In this document: in pieces, positions 33,612 to 45,339 of the stretch | Numbering within the stretch: position 1 is the first letter of the stretch | Layout: the number at the start of each line of letters is the position of its first letter | Source of the DNA: Hyperoodon ampullatus | Lineage: Eukaryota > Chordata > Mammalia > Artiodactyla > Ziphiidae | Reading direction: 5' to 3' | DNA: 64,000 bases | NCBI GenBank assembly: GCA_949752795.1 | Contig: OX457058.1 | Span: 34,164,587-34,228,586, forward strand | The notes under the pieces: model-generated | The model's database searches: none | What the model was told of the DNA's origin: nothing | The model's input: only the letters and a program-made list of their open reading frames with translations | Made by a program: the position numbers and the translations under genes

Positions 33612-33946
33612 AAATTCTAAACAAAATACAAAACAGAAACAGACTCTCAGGCTTAGAGAACAAACTTATGGTTACCTGAGGGGAAAGGTGGGGGGACGGA
33701 TAGTTAGGGAGTATGGGACTGACATGTCCACACTACTATATTTAAAATGGGTAACCAACAAGGACCTACTGTATAGCACAGGGAACTCTGCTCAATATTC
33801 TGTAACAATCTAATTGGGAAAAGAATTTGAAAAAGAATAGATACATGTGTATGTATAACCAAATCACTTTGTTGTACCTCTGAAACTAACACAACATTGT
33901 TAGTAACCTATACTCCAATATAAAATAAAAAGTTAAAAAAACAAAT
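33612..33946 (+). mobile_element. 5'-truncated L1 3' end
   Basis: Only the 3' UTR remains: 'cagaaacagactctcaggct', 'aaggacctactgtatagcac', 'aacacaacattgttagtaac' and 'ctatactccaatataaaata' before an A-rich tail. It belongs to the same subfamily as the copy at 49165, and differs from the full-length L1 at 34100. Confidence 0.88.
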
Positions 33947-34099
33947 TATCTCTTAAAATTGTATTTTCTAATTGTTTGTAACATGTGTAAAAACAATAAA
34001 GTTGATCTTTAACACTAATAAATAAATAAAATATATTATCACAGGGTCTTTTTCTTAATATTAACATGGAAGACAAAGTTATAATGAAAATAATAGGTG

Positions 34100-35023
34100 G
34101 AGAGACCTTCAAGATGGTGGAGGAGTAAGACGTGGACATCACCTTCCTCCCCACAAATACATCTACATGTGGAACAACTCCTACAGAACACCTACTGAAC
34201 ACTGGCAGAAGACCTCAGACTTCCCAAAAGATACATATATTTTTTTTCCTGTTTCTCTTTTTGTGTGTATGTGTATGCTTCTGTGTGTGATTTTGTCTGT
34301 ATAACTTTGCTTTTACCATTTGTCCTAGGGGTCTGTCTTTTTTGTTTTGTTTTGTTTTTTAGTATAGTTTTTAGTGCTTGTTATCATTGATGGATTTGTT
34401 TTTTGGTTTGGTTGCTCTCTTCTTTCTTTCTTCTCCTTTTTAATAATTATTTTTAATTTTTTATTTTAATAACTTTATTCTTTTTCTTTCTTTCTTTCCT
34501 TCTTTTTTCTCCCTTTTCTTCTGAGCTGTGTGGCTGACAGGTTCTTGGTGCTCTGGCTGGGTGTCAGCCCTGAGCCTTTGAGGTGGGAGAGCTGAGTTCA
34601 GGACATTGGTCCACCAGAGACCTCCCAGTTGCACATAATATCAAATGGTGAAAGCTTTCCCAGAGATCGCCATCTCAAAGCTAAGACCCAGCTCCACTGA
34701 ACAACCAGCAAGCTACAGTCCAGGACACCCTATGCCAAACAACTAGCAAGACAGGAACAGAACCCCACCCATTAGCAGAGATGCTGCTTAAAATCATAAT
34801 AAGGTCACAGACACCCCAAAACACACTACTGGACGTGGTCCTGCCCACCAGAAAACAAAATCCAGCCTCATCCACCAGAACACAAGCACCAGTCTCTTCC
34901 ACCAGGAAGCCTACACAACCCACTGAACCAACCTTAGCCACTGGGGGCAGACACTAAAAACAATGGGAATGACGAACCTGCAGTGTGCAAAAAGGAGACA
35001 CCAAACACAGTAAGGTAAGCAAA
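34100..35023 (+). promoter_or_regulatory. L1 5' UTR with presumed internal promoter
   Basis: It starts at the first base after the left TSD ('gagagaccttcaagatggtgg' area) and runs to the ORF1 start. It contains a long pyrimidine-rich section (34230-34520) and a purine/A-rich second half with 'cca' and 'aca' rich text. Internal promoter activity is known for L1 5' UTRs. I cannot tell whether this copy is still active. Confidence 0.6.
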
Positions 35024-35916
35024 ATGAGAAGACAGAGAAATAAACAGCAGATGAAGGAGCAAGGTAAAAACCCACCAGACCAAACAAATGAAGAGGAAAT
35101 AGGCAGTCTACCTGAAAAGAATTCAGAGTAATGATAGTAAAGATGATACAAAATCTTGGAAATAGAATGGAGAAAATGCAAGAAATGTTTAACAAAGACC
35201 TAGAAGAACTAAAGAGCAAACAAACAATGATGAACAACACAATAAATGAAATTTAAAATTCTCTGGAAGGAATCAATAGCAGAATAACTGAGGCAGAAGA
35301 ACAGATAAGTGACCTGGAAGATAAAATAGTGGAAATAACTACCACAGAGCAGAATAAAGAAAAAAGAATAAAAAGATTTGAGGACAGTCTCAGAGACGCC
35401 TGGAACAACATTAAATGCACCAATATTCGAATTACAGGGGTCCCAGAAAAAGAAGAGAAAAAGAAAGGGACTGAGGAAATATTTGAAGAGATTATAGTTG
35501 AAAACTTCCCTAATATGGGAAAGGAAATAGTCAATCAAGTCCAGGAAGCGCAGAGAGTCCCATACAGGAAAAATCCAAGGAGAAACACGTCAAAACACAT
35601 ATTAATCAAACTATCAAAAATTAAATACAAAGAAAACATATTAAAAGCAGCAAGGGAAAAACAACAAATAACATACAAGGGAATCCCCATAAGGTTAACA
35701 GCTGATCTTTCAGCAGGAACTCTGCAAGCCAGGAGGGAATGGCAGGACATTTTTAAAGTGATGAAAGGGAAAGACCTACAACCAAGATTACTCTACCCAA
35801 CAAGGATCTAATTCAGATTCGAAGGAGAAATTAAAACCTTTACAGACAATCAAAAGCTAAGAGCATTCAGCACCAACAAACCAGCTTCACAACAATTGCT
35901 AAATGAACTTCTCTAG
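35024..35916 (+). pseudogene. L1 ORF1 remnant (RNA-binding protein)
   Basis: ORF1p of L1 forms a trimer, binds the L1 RNA and acts as a nucleic-acid chaperone. Here the start ATG at 35024 opens a typical Lys/Arg/Gln-rich N terminus. A one-base loss near 35119 then leads to TAA at 35129-35131. The rest is readable in the next frame: coiled coil ('EEQISDLEDKI'), RRM-like part ('NIRITGVPE') and C-terminal domain ('LQARREWQDIFKVMKG'). Further stops are TAA at 35254-35256 and TAA at 35809-35811. The natural end is TAG at 35914-35916. The longest intact piece is 35329-35811 (160 codons). Identity is clear; the protein is not functional. Confidence 0.93.
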
Positions 35917-35974
35917 GCAGGAAACACAAGAGAAAGAAAAGGCCTACAATAACAAACCCAAAATAATTAAGAAA

Positions 35975-38900
35975 ATGGTAATAGGACATGCATATCGACA
36001 ACTACCTTAAATGTAAATGGATTAAATGCTCCAACTGAAAGACATAGACTGGCTCAATGGATACAAAAACAAGACCTTTACATATGCTGTCTACAGGAGA
36101 CCCACTTCAGACCTAGGGACACATACACACTGAAAGTGAGGGGATGGAAAAAGATATTCCATGCAAATGGAAATCAAAAGAAAGCTGGAGTAGCAATTCT
36201 CATATCAGACAAAATAGACTTTAAAATAAAGACTACTAGAAGAGACAAAGAAGGACACTACATAATGATCAAGGGATCGATCCAAGAAGAAGATATAACG
36301 CTTGTAAATATTTATGCACCCAACATAGGAGCACCTCAGTACATAAGTTAAATGCTAACAGCCATAAAACGGTAAATTGAAAGTAACACAATCATAGTAG
36401 GAGACATTAACACCCCACTTTCACCAATGGACAGATCATCCAAAATGAAAATAAATAAGGAAACACAAGATTTAAATGATACATTAAACAAGATAGACTT
36501 AATTGATTTTTAAAGGACATTCCATCCAACAACAGAATACACTTTCTTCTCAAGTGCTCATGGAACATCCTTCAGGATAGATCATATCTTGGGTCACAAA
36601 TCAAGCCTTGGTAAATTTAAGAAAATTGAAATTGTATCAAGTATCTTTTGTGACCACAACACTATGAGACTAGATATCAATTACAGGAAAAGATCTGTAA
36701 AAAATACAAACACATGGAGACTAAACAATACACTAGTAAATAACCAAGAGATCACTAAAGAAATCAAAGAGGAAATAAAAAAATACCTAGAAACAAATGA
36801 CAATGAAAACACGATGACCCAAAACCTATGGGATGCAGCAAATGCAGTTCTAAGAGGGAAGTTTATAGAAATACAATCCTACTTCAAGAAACAAGAAACA
36901 TCTCAAATAAACAACCTAACCTTACACCTAAGGCAATTAGAGAAAGAAGAACAAAAAACCCCAAAGTTAGCAGAAGGAAAGAAATCATAATGATCAGATC
37001 AGAAATAAAGGAAAAAGAAATGAAAGAAACAATAGCAAAGATCAATAAAACTAAAAGCTGGTTCCTTGAGAAGATAAACAAAATTGATAAACCATTGGCC
37101 AGACCCATCAAGAAAAAAAGGCAGAAGACTCAAATCAATAGAATTAGAAATGAAAAAGGAGAAGTAACAACTGACACTGCAGAAATACAAAGGATAATGA
37201 GAGATTACTACAAGCAACTCTATGCCAATAAAATGGACAACCTGGAAGAAATGGACAAATTATTAGAAGAGCACAACCTTCCAAGACTGAACCAGGAAGA
37301 AATAGAAAATATAAACAGACCAATCACGAGCACTGAAATTGAAACTGTGATTAAAAATCTTCCAACAAACAAAAGCCCAGGACCAGATGGCTTCACAGGC
37401 GAATTCTATCAAACATTTAGAGAAGAGCTAACACCTATTCTTATCAAACACTTCCAAAATTTAGCAGAGGGAGGAACACTCCCAAACGCATTCTACGAGG
37501 CCACCATCACCCTGATACCGAAACCAGAAAAGGACGTCACAAACAAAGATAACTACAGGCTAATATCACTGATAAACATAGACACAAAAATCCTCAACAA
37601 AATACTAGCAAACAGAATCCAACAGCACATTAAAAGGATCATACACCATGATCAAGTGGGGTTTATTCCAGGAATGCAAGGATTCTTCAATATATGCAAA
37701 TCAATCAGTGTGATAAACTCTATTAACAAATTGAAGGAGAAAAAACTATGCTCATCTCAATAGATGCAGAAAAAGCTTTCAACAAAATTCAGCACCCATT
37801 TTTGATAAAAACCCTCCAGAAAGTAGGCATAGAGGGAACTTACCTCAACATAATAAGGGCCATATATGACAAACCCACAGCCAACATCATCCTCAATGGT
37901 GAAAAACTGAAACCATTTCCTCTAAGATCAGGAACAAGACAAGGTTGTCCACTCTCACAACTATTATTCAACATAGATTTGGAAGTTTAGCCACAGCAAT
38001 CAGAGAAGGACAAGCAATAAAAGGAATCCAAATCGGAAAAGAAGTAAAGCTGTCACTGTTTGCAGATGGCATGATACTATACATAGAGAATCCTAAAGAT
38101 GCTACCAGAAAACTGCTAGAGCTAATCAGTGAATTTGGTAAAGTAGCAGGATACAAAACTAATGCACAGAAATCCCTTGCATTCCTATACACTAATGATG
38201 AAAAATCTGAAATAGAATTTAAGGAAACACTCCCATTTACCATTGCAATGAAAAGAATAAAATATCTAGGAATAAACCTACCTAAGGAGACAAAAGACCT
38301 GTATTCAGAAAACTATAAGACACTAATGAAAGAAATTAAAGATGATACAAACAGATGGAGAGATATGCCATGTTCTTGGACTGGAAGAATCAACATTGTG
38401 AAAATGACTATAGTACCCAAAGCAATCTGCAGATTCAGTACAATCCCTATCAAATTACCAATGGCATTTTTCACAGAACTAGAACCAAAAATTTCACAGT
38501 TTGTATGTAAACACAAAAAACCCTGTATAGCCAAAGCAATCTTGAGAAAGAAAAATGGAGCTGGAGGAATCAGGCTCCCTGACTTCAGACTATATTACAC
38601 AGCTACAGTGATCAAGATAGTATGGTACTGGCACAAAAACAGAAATATAGATCAGTGGAACAGGATAGAAAGCCCAGAGATAAACCCACACACCTATGGT
38701 CACCTTATTTTTGGTAAAGGAGGCAAGAATATACAATGGAGAAAAGACAGCCTGTTCAATAAATGGTGCTGGGAAAACTGGACAGCTACATGTAAAAGAA
38801 TGAAATTAGAACACTCCCTAACACCATACACAAAAATAAACTCAAAATGAGTTAAAGATCTAAATGTAAGGCCAGACACTATAAAACTCTTAGAGGAAAA

Positions 38901-39723
38901 CATAGGCAGAACACTCTATGACATAAATCACAGCAAGGTCCTTTTTGACCCACCTCCTAGAGAAATGGAAATAAAAACAAAAATAAACAAATGGGACCCA
39001 ACGAAACTTAAAAGCTTTTGTACAGCAAAGGAAACCATAAACAAGACAAAAAGACAACCCTCAGAATGGGAGAAAATATTTGCAAATGAAGCAACTGGCA
39101 AGGAGTAATCTCCAAAATTTATAAGCAGATCATGCAGCTCAATATCAAAAAAACAAACAACCCAATCCAAAAATGGGCAGAAGACCTAAATTGGCATTTC
39201 TCCAAAGAAGATATACAGATTGCCCAGGAACACATGAAAGGATACTCAACATCACGAATCATTAGAGAAGTGCAAATCAAACTACAATGAGGTATCACCT
39301 CACACCAGTCAGAATGGCCATCATCAAAAAATCTACAAACAATAAATGCTGGAGAGGGTGTGGAGAAAAGGGAACCTTCTTGCACTGTTGGTAGGAATGT
39401 AAATTGATACAGCCACTATGGAGAACAGTATGGAGGTTCCTTAAAAATCTAAAAGTAGAACTACCATACGACCCAGCAATCTCACTACTGGGCATATACC
39501 CTGAGAAAACCATAATTCGAAAAGTCATGTACCGGGCTTCCCTGGTGGCGCAGTGGTTGAGAGCCTGCCTGCCGATGCGGGGGACACGGGTTTGTGCCCT
39601 GGTCCGGGAAGATCCCACATGCTGCAGAGCGGCTGGGCCCGTGAGCCATGGCTGCTGAGCCTGCACGTCCGGAGCCTGTGCTCTGCAACGGGAGAGACCA
39701 CAACAGTGAGAGGCCCGCGTACC

Positions 39724-39767
<44 letters not shown>

Positions 39768-40020
39768 ATGTACCCCAATGTTCATTGCAGCTCTATTTAC
39801 AATAGCCAGGACATGGATGCAACCTAAGTGTCCATAGACAGATGAATGGATAAAGAAGATGTGGCACATATACACAATGGAATATTACTCAACCATAAAA
39901 AGACACGAAATTGAGTTATTTGTAGTGAGGTGGATGGACCTAGAGTCTGTCATACAGAGTGAAGTAAGTCAGAAAGAGAAAGACAAATATCATATGCTAA
40001 CACATATATATGGAATCTAA
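35975..40020 (+). pseudogene. L1 ORF2 remnant (endonuclease and reverse transcriptase)
   Basis: ORF2p nicks target DNA and copies L1 RNA. The start ATG at 35975 is followed by a one-base loss near 35984. The endonuclease part then reads in frame from 36001 ('LNVNGLNAP', 'QETH', 'KAGVAILISDK') with stops at 36349, 36373 and 36511. Frameshifts follow near 36962, 37745 and 37985. The reverse transcriptase is recognisable from '[13 protein letters not shown]', '[11 protein letters not shown]' and 'ISIDAEKAF'. The catalytic FADD motif is FADG (38059-38070), so a metal-binding Asp is lost. TGA at 38848-38850 and shifts near 39105 and 39280 break the C-terminal part. A SINE interrupts it at 39534-39760, and the natural stop is TAA at 40018-40020. 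Confidence 0.94.
39534..39760 (+). mobile_element. short CHR-type SINE with perfect 14-bp TSD inside L1 ORF2
   Basis: 'aaaagtcatgtacc' lies at 39520-39533 and 39761-39774 and is L1 ORF2 sequence. Complete head, body and 3' end ('gaggcccgcgtaccgc') followed by an A-run of about 35. The long uninterrupted poly-A and perfect TSD make it one of the youngest insertions in the window. It must be younger than the L1 that holds it. Confidence 0.98.
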
Positions 40021-40360
40021 GAAATTGGTTCTGAAGAACCTAGTGGCAGGACAGGAATAAAGACACAAACTTAGAGAATGGACTTGAGGATACGGGGAGG
40101 GGGAAGGGTAAGCTGGGAAGAAGTGAGAGAGTGGCATGGACATATATACACTACCAAATGTAAAATAGATAGCTAGTGGGAAGCAGCCTCATAGCACAGG
40201 GAGATCTGCTCGGTGCTTTGTGACCACCTAGAGGGGTGGGATAGGGAGAATGGGAGGGAGACACAAGAGGGAAGAGATATGGGGATATATGTATACGTAT
40301 AGCTGATTCACTTTGTTATAAAGCAGAAACTAACACACCATTGTAAAGCAATTACACTCC

Positions 40361-40366
40361 AATAAA
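40361..40366 (+). promoter_or_regulatory. L1 poly-A signal AATAAA
   Basis: AATAAA lies about 10 bases before the A-run at the 3' end of the full-length L1, as expected for its transcript end. Confidence 0.85.
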
Positions 40367-40464
40367 GATGTTAAAAAAAAAAAGAAAGAAAATAATAGGT
40401 GAAACTCCACTGAGGACCACAGTCAAAACTCTTCCATCCAGAGATAGCCTTGGTCCCAAATTCA

Positions 40465-40925
40465 ACATCATTTATTATTGCCATTTTTAGTATCTTCACA
40501 ACACTTACCAATGTCTGGAATTATATTACTTTATTTATTTTTAATATATTTATATTACCTGCCCCATTCCCTTTTGTTTACTTGTTATATATTTATTTTA
40601 TTGGAGTATAATTGTTTTACAGTGTTGTGTCGGTTTCTGCTGTACAATGAAGTGAATCAGTTATATGTGTACATATATCCCCTCCCTCTTGGACCTCCCT
40701 CTCTCCAAACCATCCCACCCATCTAGGTCATCACAGAGCACAGAGCTGAGCTCCCTGTTCTATACAGCAGGTTCCCACTAGCTGTCTATTTTCCATCACT
40801 TTTAATGTCAGCTCCATAGAGCAAGGACTGTCTATCCTGTTCCTACTGTATTCCCAGCAATAGGGTCCAGCACAAACAGATGCAGAGTCAATATTGGTTC
40901 AACCAAGTACGTTTTCTTACTGATT
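40465..40925 (+). mobile_element. L2 (LINE2) 3' end, split by an L1 fragment
   Basis: L2 text 'cacttaccaatgtctggaat' on the left continues as 'ctccatagagcaaggactgt' and 'tattcccagcaatagggtcc' on the right. An antisense L1 piece sits between them. Confidence 0.7.
40575..40796 (-). mobile_element. antisense L1 3' end, inserted in L2
   Basis: Reverse complement of the L1 3' UTR: 'ttattggagtataattgttt', 'ttctgctgtacaatgaagtg', 'cagcaggttcccactagctg'. Short and 5'-truncated. Confidence 0.85.
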
Positions 40926-40972
40926 TGTAAGAGTTTTTAAATGTTAGGGGTGCTAAACTTCTATCATCTGTA

Positions 40973-41185
40973 TCAGGGGTTGGCAAACTTTTTCTCTAAT
41001 GGATCAGATAGTAAATACTTGACAATTTGCAACACAACTACTCAGCTCTGCCATTCTCCTGTGAAAGCAGTGTAGACAAAACATATATGAATGGGTGTAG
41101 CTATATGTCAATGAAACTTGTTTTAAAAATAAGAGACAGGCAGAATTTGACTCTCAGAATGCAGCTGTTAATCCCTGCTTCACAT
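40973..41185. mobile_element. hAT-Charlie-type relic (MER20-like)
   Basis: Starts 'caggggttggcaaacttttt', then 'cagatagtaaatacttgaca' and 'aactactcagctctgccatt'. The family is a common non-autonomous hAT element. The right end has decayed. A second copy lies at 57203-57408. Confidence 0.65.
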
Positions 41186-41189
41186 TGTA

Positions 41190-43120
41190 AATATTTTTCC
41201 ATTTTGTTGCTTGCCATTTAATTTTATACTTTTTAGATATTTAAAATTTTTATGTAGTCTTTGGTGTCAAACTTGGTAAAAAAATATTTGCTTTATTTAG
41301 AATTTTCCTAGAAGGTCTCTCTTCACACCGAGTAATAGAATTATTCTCTGAATTATTCATATAGATATTGAATTCTTATTAAATTATCTTTTAGTCTTTT
41401 ATTTTACCCTCTATGACACAGATTCCAAATGTAAACTTTTATCCTGTGATCTGTGCATAATGGTCTTCCCACAGGGATGTTCATCACAGGTTTATTATTA
41501 TAGTCACTATATAAAGCAATCTTATTGTCTAATAATTTGGAATTAGATGTATTATCAATATAAAATCATTTTCGTGATTTTTATTCAGATTGATCAATAT
41601 GTATTAACAATATGAATAAAAACACGAAAATGATCTTATAGAATATTCAATGACCAGGAAATGTGTCCACAATATATTAAGCAAACAAAATCAAATCACA
41701 AAAGAGTACCTACTATATTACTTGTTTAAAACAATATTGGCACCTATTCAGTGTTCAGTAAATGTTTGTTGAATCAATGAATGAGTGAATAAATGAATGA
41801 ATGGGAAAATAGAGAAAGAAACGTAGAGGGTTTTTTTTTTTTGACAATATAGCAGCAGACCTAAAATTCTTGATTTAAGACCAAACAAAAAAGTAAGTAA
41901 AACACATATTTTAGTATATGTTATTGGCTTTTTGCTCATTTCCATTGTGCCATGACAGTCCCAGCTTGACCAGGTAGGGACAAAAAAACTCCCCCCGCCC
42001 GACATGGAGGAAGAGCTGATGATGGAAATTTGACGTCTACTCAAGAATGAGGAAGAAGGTGGTCTTCTCCCCCTGCCCACTTTCCTTTTGATTAGAAAAC
42101 TGTAGCCCACTAAGTTCTTAGGGCAGCACCCTCTTGCCCTCCCACTTGTAAACCTCACAAGCATCCTATTCTAATAAGTCAGTTCTCATCTACAAAAAAA
42201 ATTAAGTAAAACATTCTTTTCTAAAGCACTGCATGGCTTACAGGAGAGAAAAGGAGTTTTGTTTGCTCCAGAAGCCACAGCAAATTGGGGTTGCATCAGA
42301 ATAAACATATATGGAGCTGGTTGTGCCCTGACTGTATCTGGTAACCTTAGAATTTTCAGAACTGCAGTGAGGAGGGGGGAAAGAAAACCTCAATCCAAAA
42401 GAGGATTAAAAAAAGGAAAAACAGTAGAGAAGTGGGGCAAAATAAAATGGTTGAAATGCATACCAATATATCAGTAAATGGACAAAATGCACCAGTGAAT
42501 TAAACAAAGATTGTTGTTAATCTTGGTAAAAGAAACTAAATCCAACTCTATGCAGTCTATAAAAAAGATACTTAAGCCATAGCAGGTTATGGAAGGTTAG
42601 GAAGTCAAGGATGGAAAATAACACAGGGTAAAACTAAACAAGAGAAAGCTGATGTAACTATATGAATACAAACAAAATAGAATCAGAGCAAATTTCCTAT
42701 ATTCCAGGTATGGCCCCTGCATAAAAAGGGAGGGGTATAAATAAGGCTGAAATGGCACATATGACCTAGACCCGCCTTTCCTGTTGTGGATGGGGCTGAG
42801 TAGTGGGCTGTCTTTCCAGCCCCCTTTCCTAGAGGCGGGAAGCTCTGGGTTAGGCCTAAGGAGGCCTGGAGATCAGAGGTCCCTCTGTAGGTAGCTCGTG
42901 TGGGATTGAGCAAGCATATACACAGGAGTCAGAAGGCCCATGTTCAAATCCTCAGGCGAAGGCTTTAGCTTCCCTAAAAATCCATGTCTTAATCTGTGGA
43001 AAGGAAATACTGACATCCTCCCAATGACCACCCTCCCTTGGCCATATGGGACACACAGAGCTGAGGAAGCAGGGGGAAGCAGAGGCAGATAGGCCTGGCT
43101 GGAGTCTCTGGCCTCCCATA
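41190..43120. other. unassigned stretch
   Basis: No gene recognised. It contains a short (AATG)n-type tract at 41771-41805, next to text like the end of an L2 or MIR ('agtaaatgtttgttgaatca'). The minus-strand frame at 41748-42164 is low-complexity at its C terminus and has no domain. Confidence 0.5.
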
Positions 43121-43124
43121 TGTT

Positions 43125-43240
43125 TATGATGTGGCTTTGGCCAGTTACCAACATCTGGAGCACCAATTTTGTGCTCTGTAAAATGGGGTTGATGCCACTA
43201 CCTTATGGGTTGTGGTGAGTATAGAGAAACCCAAGTAGAA
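43125..43240 (+). mobile_element. MIR fragment
   Basis: 'tgctctgtaaaatggggttg' followed by 'atgccactaccttatgggtt' is MIR core text. The preceding 42930-42985 ('cagaaggcccatgttcaaat') may be the head of the same element with foreign sequence between. Confidence 0.55.
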
Positions 43241-43387
43241 GTGATTGTCTCCCAGTAAACAGTAAAGGAGCTGTGGCCAGTCATATGTGAAAGTGCTGTA
43301 AACTGTAAAATGCTAACCAAACACAGGGAAAACTATAATTAGTTAATAATTCTAAAAATTATGATTATTACTACTAACCTTGTTACA

Positions 43388-43749
43388 GTAAGTCCTCTAC
43401 ATATGAACCTTCAAGTTGCGAACTTTCAGAGGTGCGAACGTGCATTCACATGTCCAATCAAGCAAGTCAGTTCACGTGTCTGGCGTACATTATCACATGT
43501 GTGCACCCTCTACAAGTGGCTGTGCTTTTGTGTACTTTACTGTACAGTACTGTATAGAGGACAGTAGTGCAGTATCTTTATTTCAAGCCCAGGATGTCCA
43601 GAAGCAAGCATAAAAGCAGTGGTATATAGCTGATTGAGGTAGTTGGGTACCTAGGCTAACTTTGTTGGACTCATGAACAAATTGGACTTATGAACATGCT
43701 CTTGGAACGGAACACGCTCTTGGAACGTTCCTATGTAGGGGACTTAATG
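43388..43749 (-). mobile_element. Tigger-like non-autonomous DNA transposon, internally deleted
   Basis: Ends are inverted repeats: 'cagtaagtcctctacatatg' at the left and its counterpart 'ctatgtaggggacttaatg' at the right, with TA on both sides. It is the same family as 60777-61273 in opposite orientation. It lacks an internal segment of roughly 150 bases that the other copy has. No transposase frame. Confidence 0.75.
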
Positions 43750-43751
43750 TA

Positions 43752-44345
43752 GTCAAGTTTCCTCAGGGTGTAGAAGAGTCTTCATGGGTCTGCTCAAGCA
43801 AAATTAATTGAGTCTAGGTTTCTCTCTTTCCCACATTTATTTATTTAGTAATTACTTAACACTGAAGGGAAAGCAAGCTGTGGTTTGGTGCTGGGTGGGA
43901 AAAGAGAAGAGCAAGGGAGAGAGAACAAGAGGTCACATGTGCTCATGAGATTAGGGCATAAGGTTTAGGGTGAGGATTTATTTCCTTTGCTGTGCAGTTT
44001 CAAGTGTGGGATTGAAGTTCCCCGGATGTGTGGAAGGGAGAACAGAATGATGCTGTCACTCCCGCAGGGCTGCTGGCCTGGGCATGGGCTGCACAGAGTC
44101 GGGGGAACAGGACAGACTGAAGGCGATTTAGGGGCCACCAGCTCTCTCCTTCTCTGTTTCTTTGCTGCTTCCACTTAACACACTGGCCAGAGCACAGGTA
44201 AGTTCTCTCTGCTTCCAGACCACTGGCTGCTTGTGCCTGTAGTCTCAGACCAGGAGAAAAGATAGATGAAAACAATTTTTTTCTTCTATTTATTTTTCTT
44301 AAATGTGATAGGCACTAAAGGAAAAAGGTGAAAGAAAATATACAA
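43752..44345. other. unassigned stretch
   Basis: Nothing recognised. The frames at 43965-44275 overlap on both strands and have no domain. Confidence 0.5.
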
Positions 44346-44348
44346 GTA

Positions 44349-44453
44349 AACTTAGACCTGTTTCTTACTTATTTATTTATTTATTTTTGCTTCCGAGGAA
44401 AACTTAGACCTGTTTCTTATTTGTTTATTTATTTATTTATTTTTGCTTACAAG
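44349..44453 (+). repeat. tandem duplication of an about 52-bp unit
   Basis: 'aacttagacctgtttctta' followed by (TTTA)n and 'tttttgctt' occurs twice in a row, from 44349 and from 44401. The copies differ in (TTTA)n length and in a few bases. Confidence 0.93.
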
Positions 44454-44479
44454 GACAGTAACAGGATCCCCACATTTTA

Positions 44480-44833
44480 TTTTATCTTATTTTAAAAATT
44501 ATTTTTGTCTGTATTGGGTCTTCTTTGCTGTGCACAGGCTTTCTCTAGTTGCGGCGAGCCGGGGCTACTCTTCATTGCAGTGCGAGGGCTTCTCATTACG
44601 GTGGCTTCTCTTGTTGCGGAGCATGGTCTGTAGGCATAAGGGCTTCAGTAGTTGCGGCACGCAGGCTCAGTAGTTGTGGCACGTGGGCCCTAGAGCGCGT
44701 GGGCTTCAGTAGTTGTGGTTCACAGGCTTAGTTGCTCTGCGGCATGCGAAATCTTCCCGGACCAGGGCTCGAACCCGTGTCCTCTGCATTGGCAGGTGGA
44801 TTCTTAACCCCTGCACCACCAGGGAAGTCCCTG
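44480..44833 (-). mobile_element. long CHR-type SINE with 11-bp TSD
   Basis: 'cccacatttta' at 44469-44479 and 44834-44844. Long form with an extra internal block: 'gggcttcagtagttg' occurs twice (near 44640 and 44700). At 354 bp it is longer than the other long copies. The head ends 'gggaagtccc'. Confidence 0.95.
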
Positions 44834-44844
44834 CCCACATTTTA

Positions 44845-45234
44845 GACACTAAAGTATAGTCATTTTCACAAATCAAATGATTTAAGTAATACAGTTATCT
44901 TTTTCTTGCTGTGATTTATTTTTTGAAAATGGCTTTTGTAAAAATGATAATCATTGTAAAAAATTTACTGTGTGTGTAAAGAACAAAGCAAAAATCACAA
45001 TGAAATCTACTGATAGAATTTGTACCTAAAGTATTCATACACCAAAACAAAGAAATAAACAAAAATAAAACCAAAACACTTCCCCCCCTCCCCCCCAGCA
45101 AACCAAAGGACAGTGGCCTTTTCTAGAGTGTTTTTTCTCCCAAGAAACGTGAAGTTTTCTCAGAAGAATATTTTCATTCATTGTGACCAGAGATGTTACA
45201 TATTACAGGGTGTAATGAAGGTTTCTGGTTTCGT
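44845..45234. other. unassigned stretch
   Basis: AT-rich, with a C-run near 45082. Nothing recognised. Confidence 0.45.
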
Positions 45235-45335
45235 CCTAAATGTGCCACTTGCTGTGTGACCTTGAGACGCTACTTTTTCTTACCTAGGCCTCAGTTTCCT
45301 CTGTTATGAGTTGAGAGGGTTGGACAGGATTCCCG
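45235..45335 (+). mobile_element. MIR fragment
   Basis: 'gtgccacttgctgtgtgacc', then 'cctaggcctcagtttcctct', matches the central MIR core well. Confidence 0.75.
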
Positions 45336-45339
45336 GATC

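Larger units (their letters stand above)
34100..40387 (+). mobile_element. full-length but inactive L1 with perfect 14-bp TSD
   Basis: 'gaaaataataggtg' occurs at 34086-34099 and 40388-40401. Between them lie, in order, a 5' UTR, ORF1 (35024-35916), a short spacer, ORF2 (35975-40020, minus the nested SINE), a 3' UTR with AATAAA at 40361-40366 and a poly-A tail. After removing the nested SINE and one TSD copy the element is about 6.05 kb, a normal full-length size. The 5' end is intact, unlike the other L1s here. Both ORFs are broken (see their entries), so it cannot move itself. The perfect TSD points to a moderately recent insertion. Confidence 0.95.

Noticed and set aside
35329..38850. Long frames that look like a host gene with reverse transcriptase
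   Set aside because: They are pieces of L1 ORF1 and ORF2 inside a bounded L1 with TSD.
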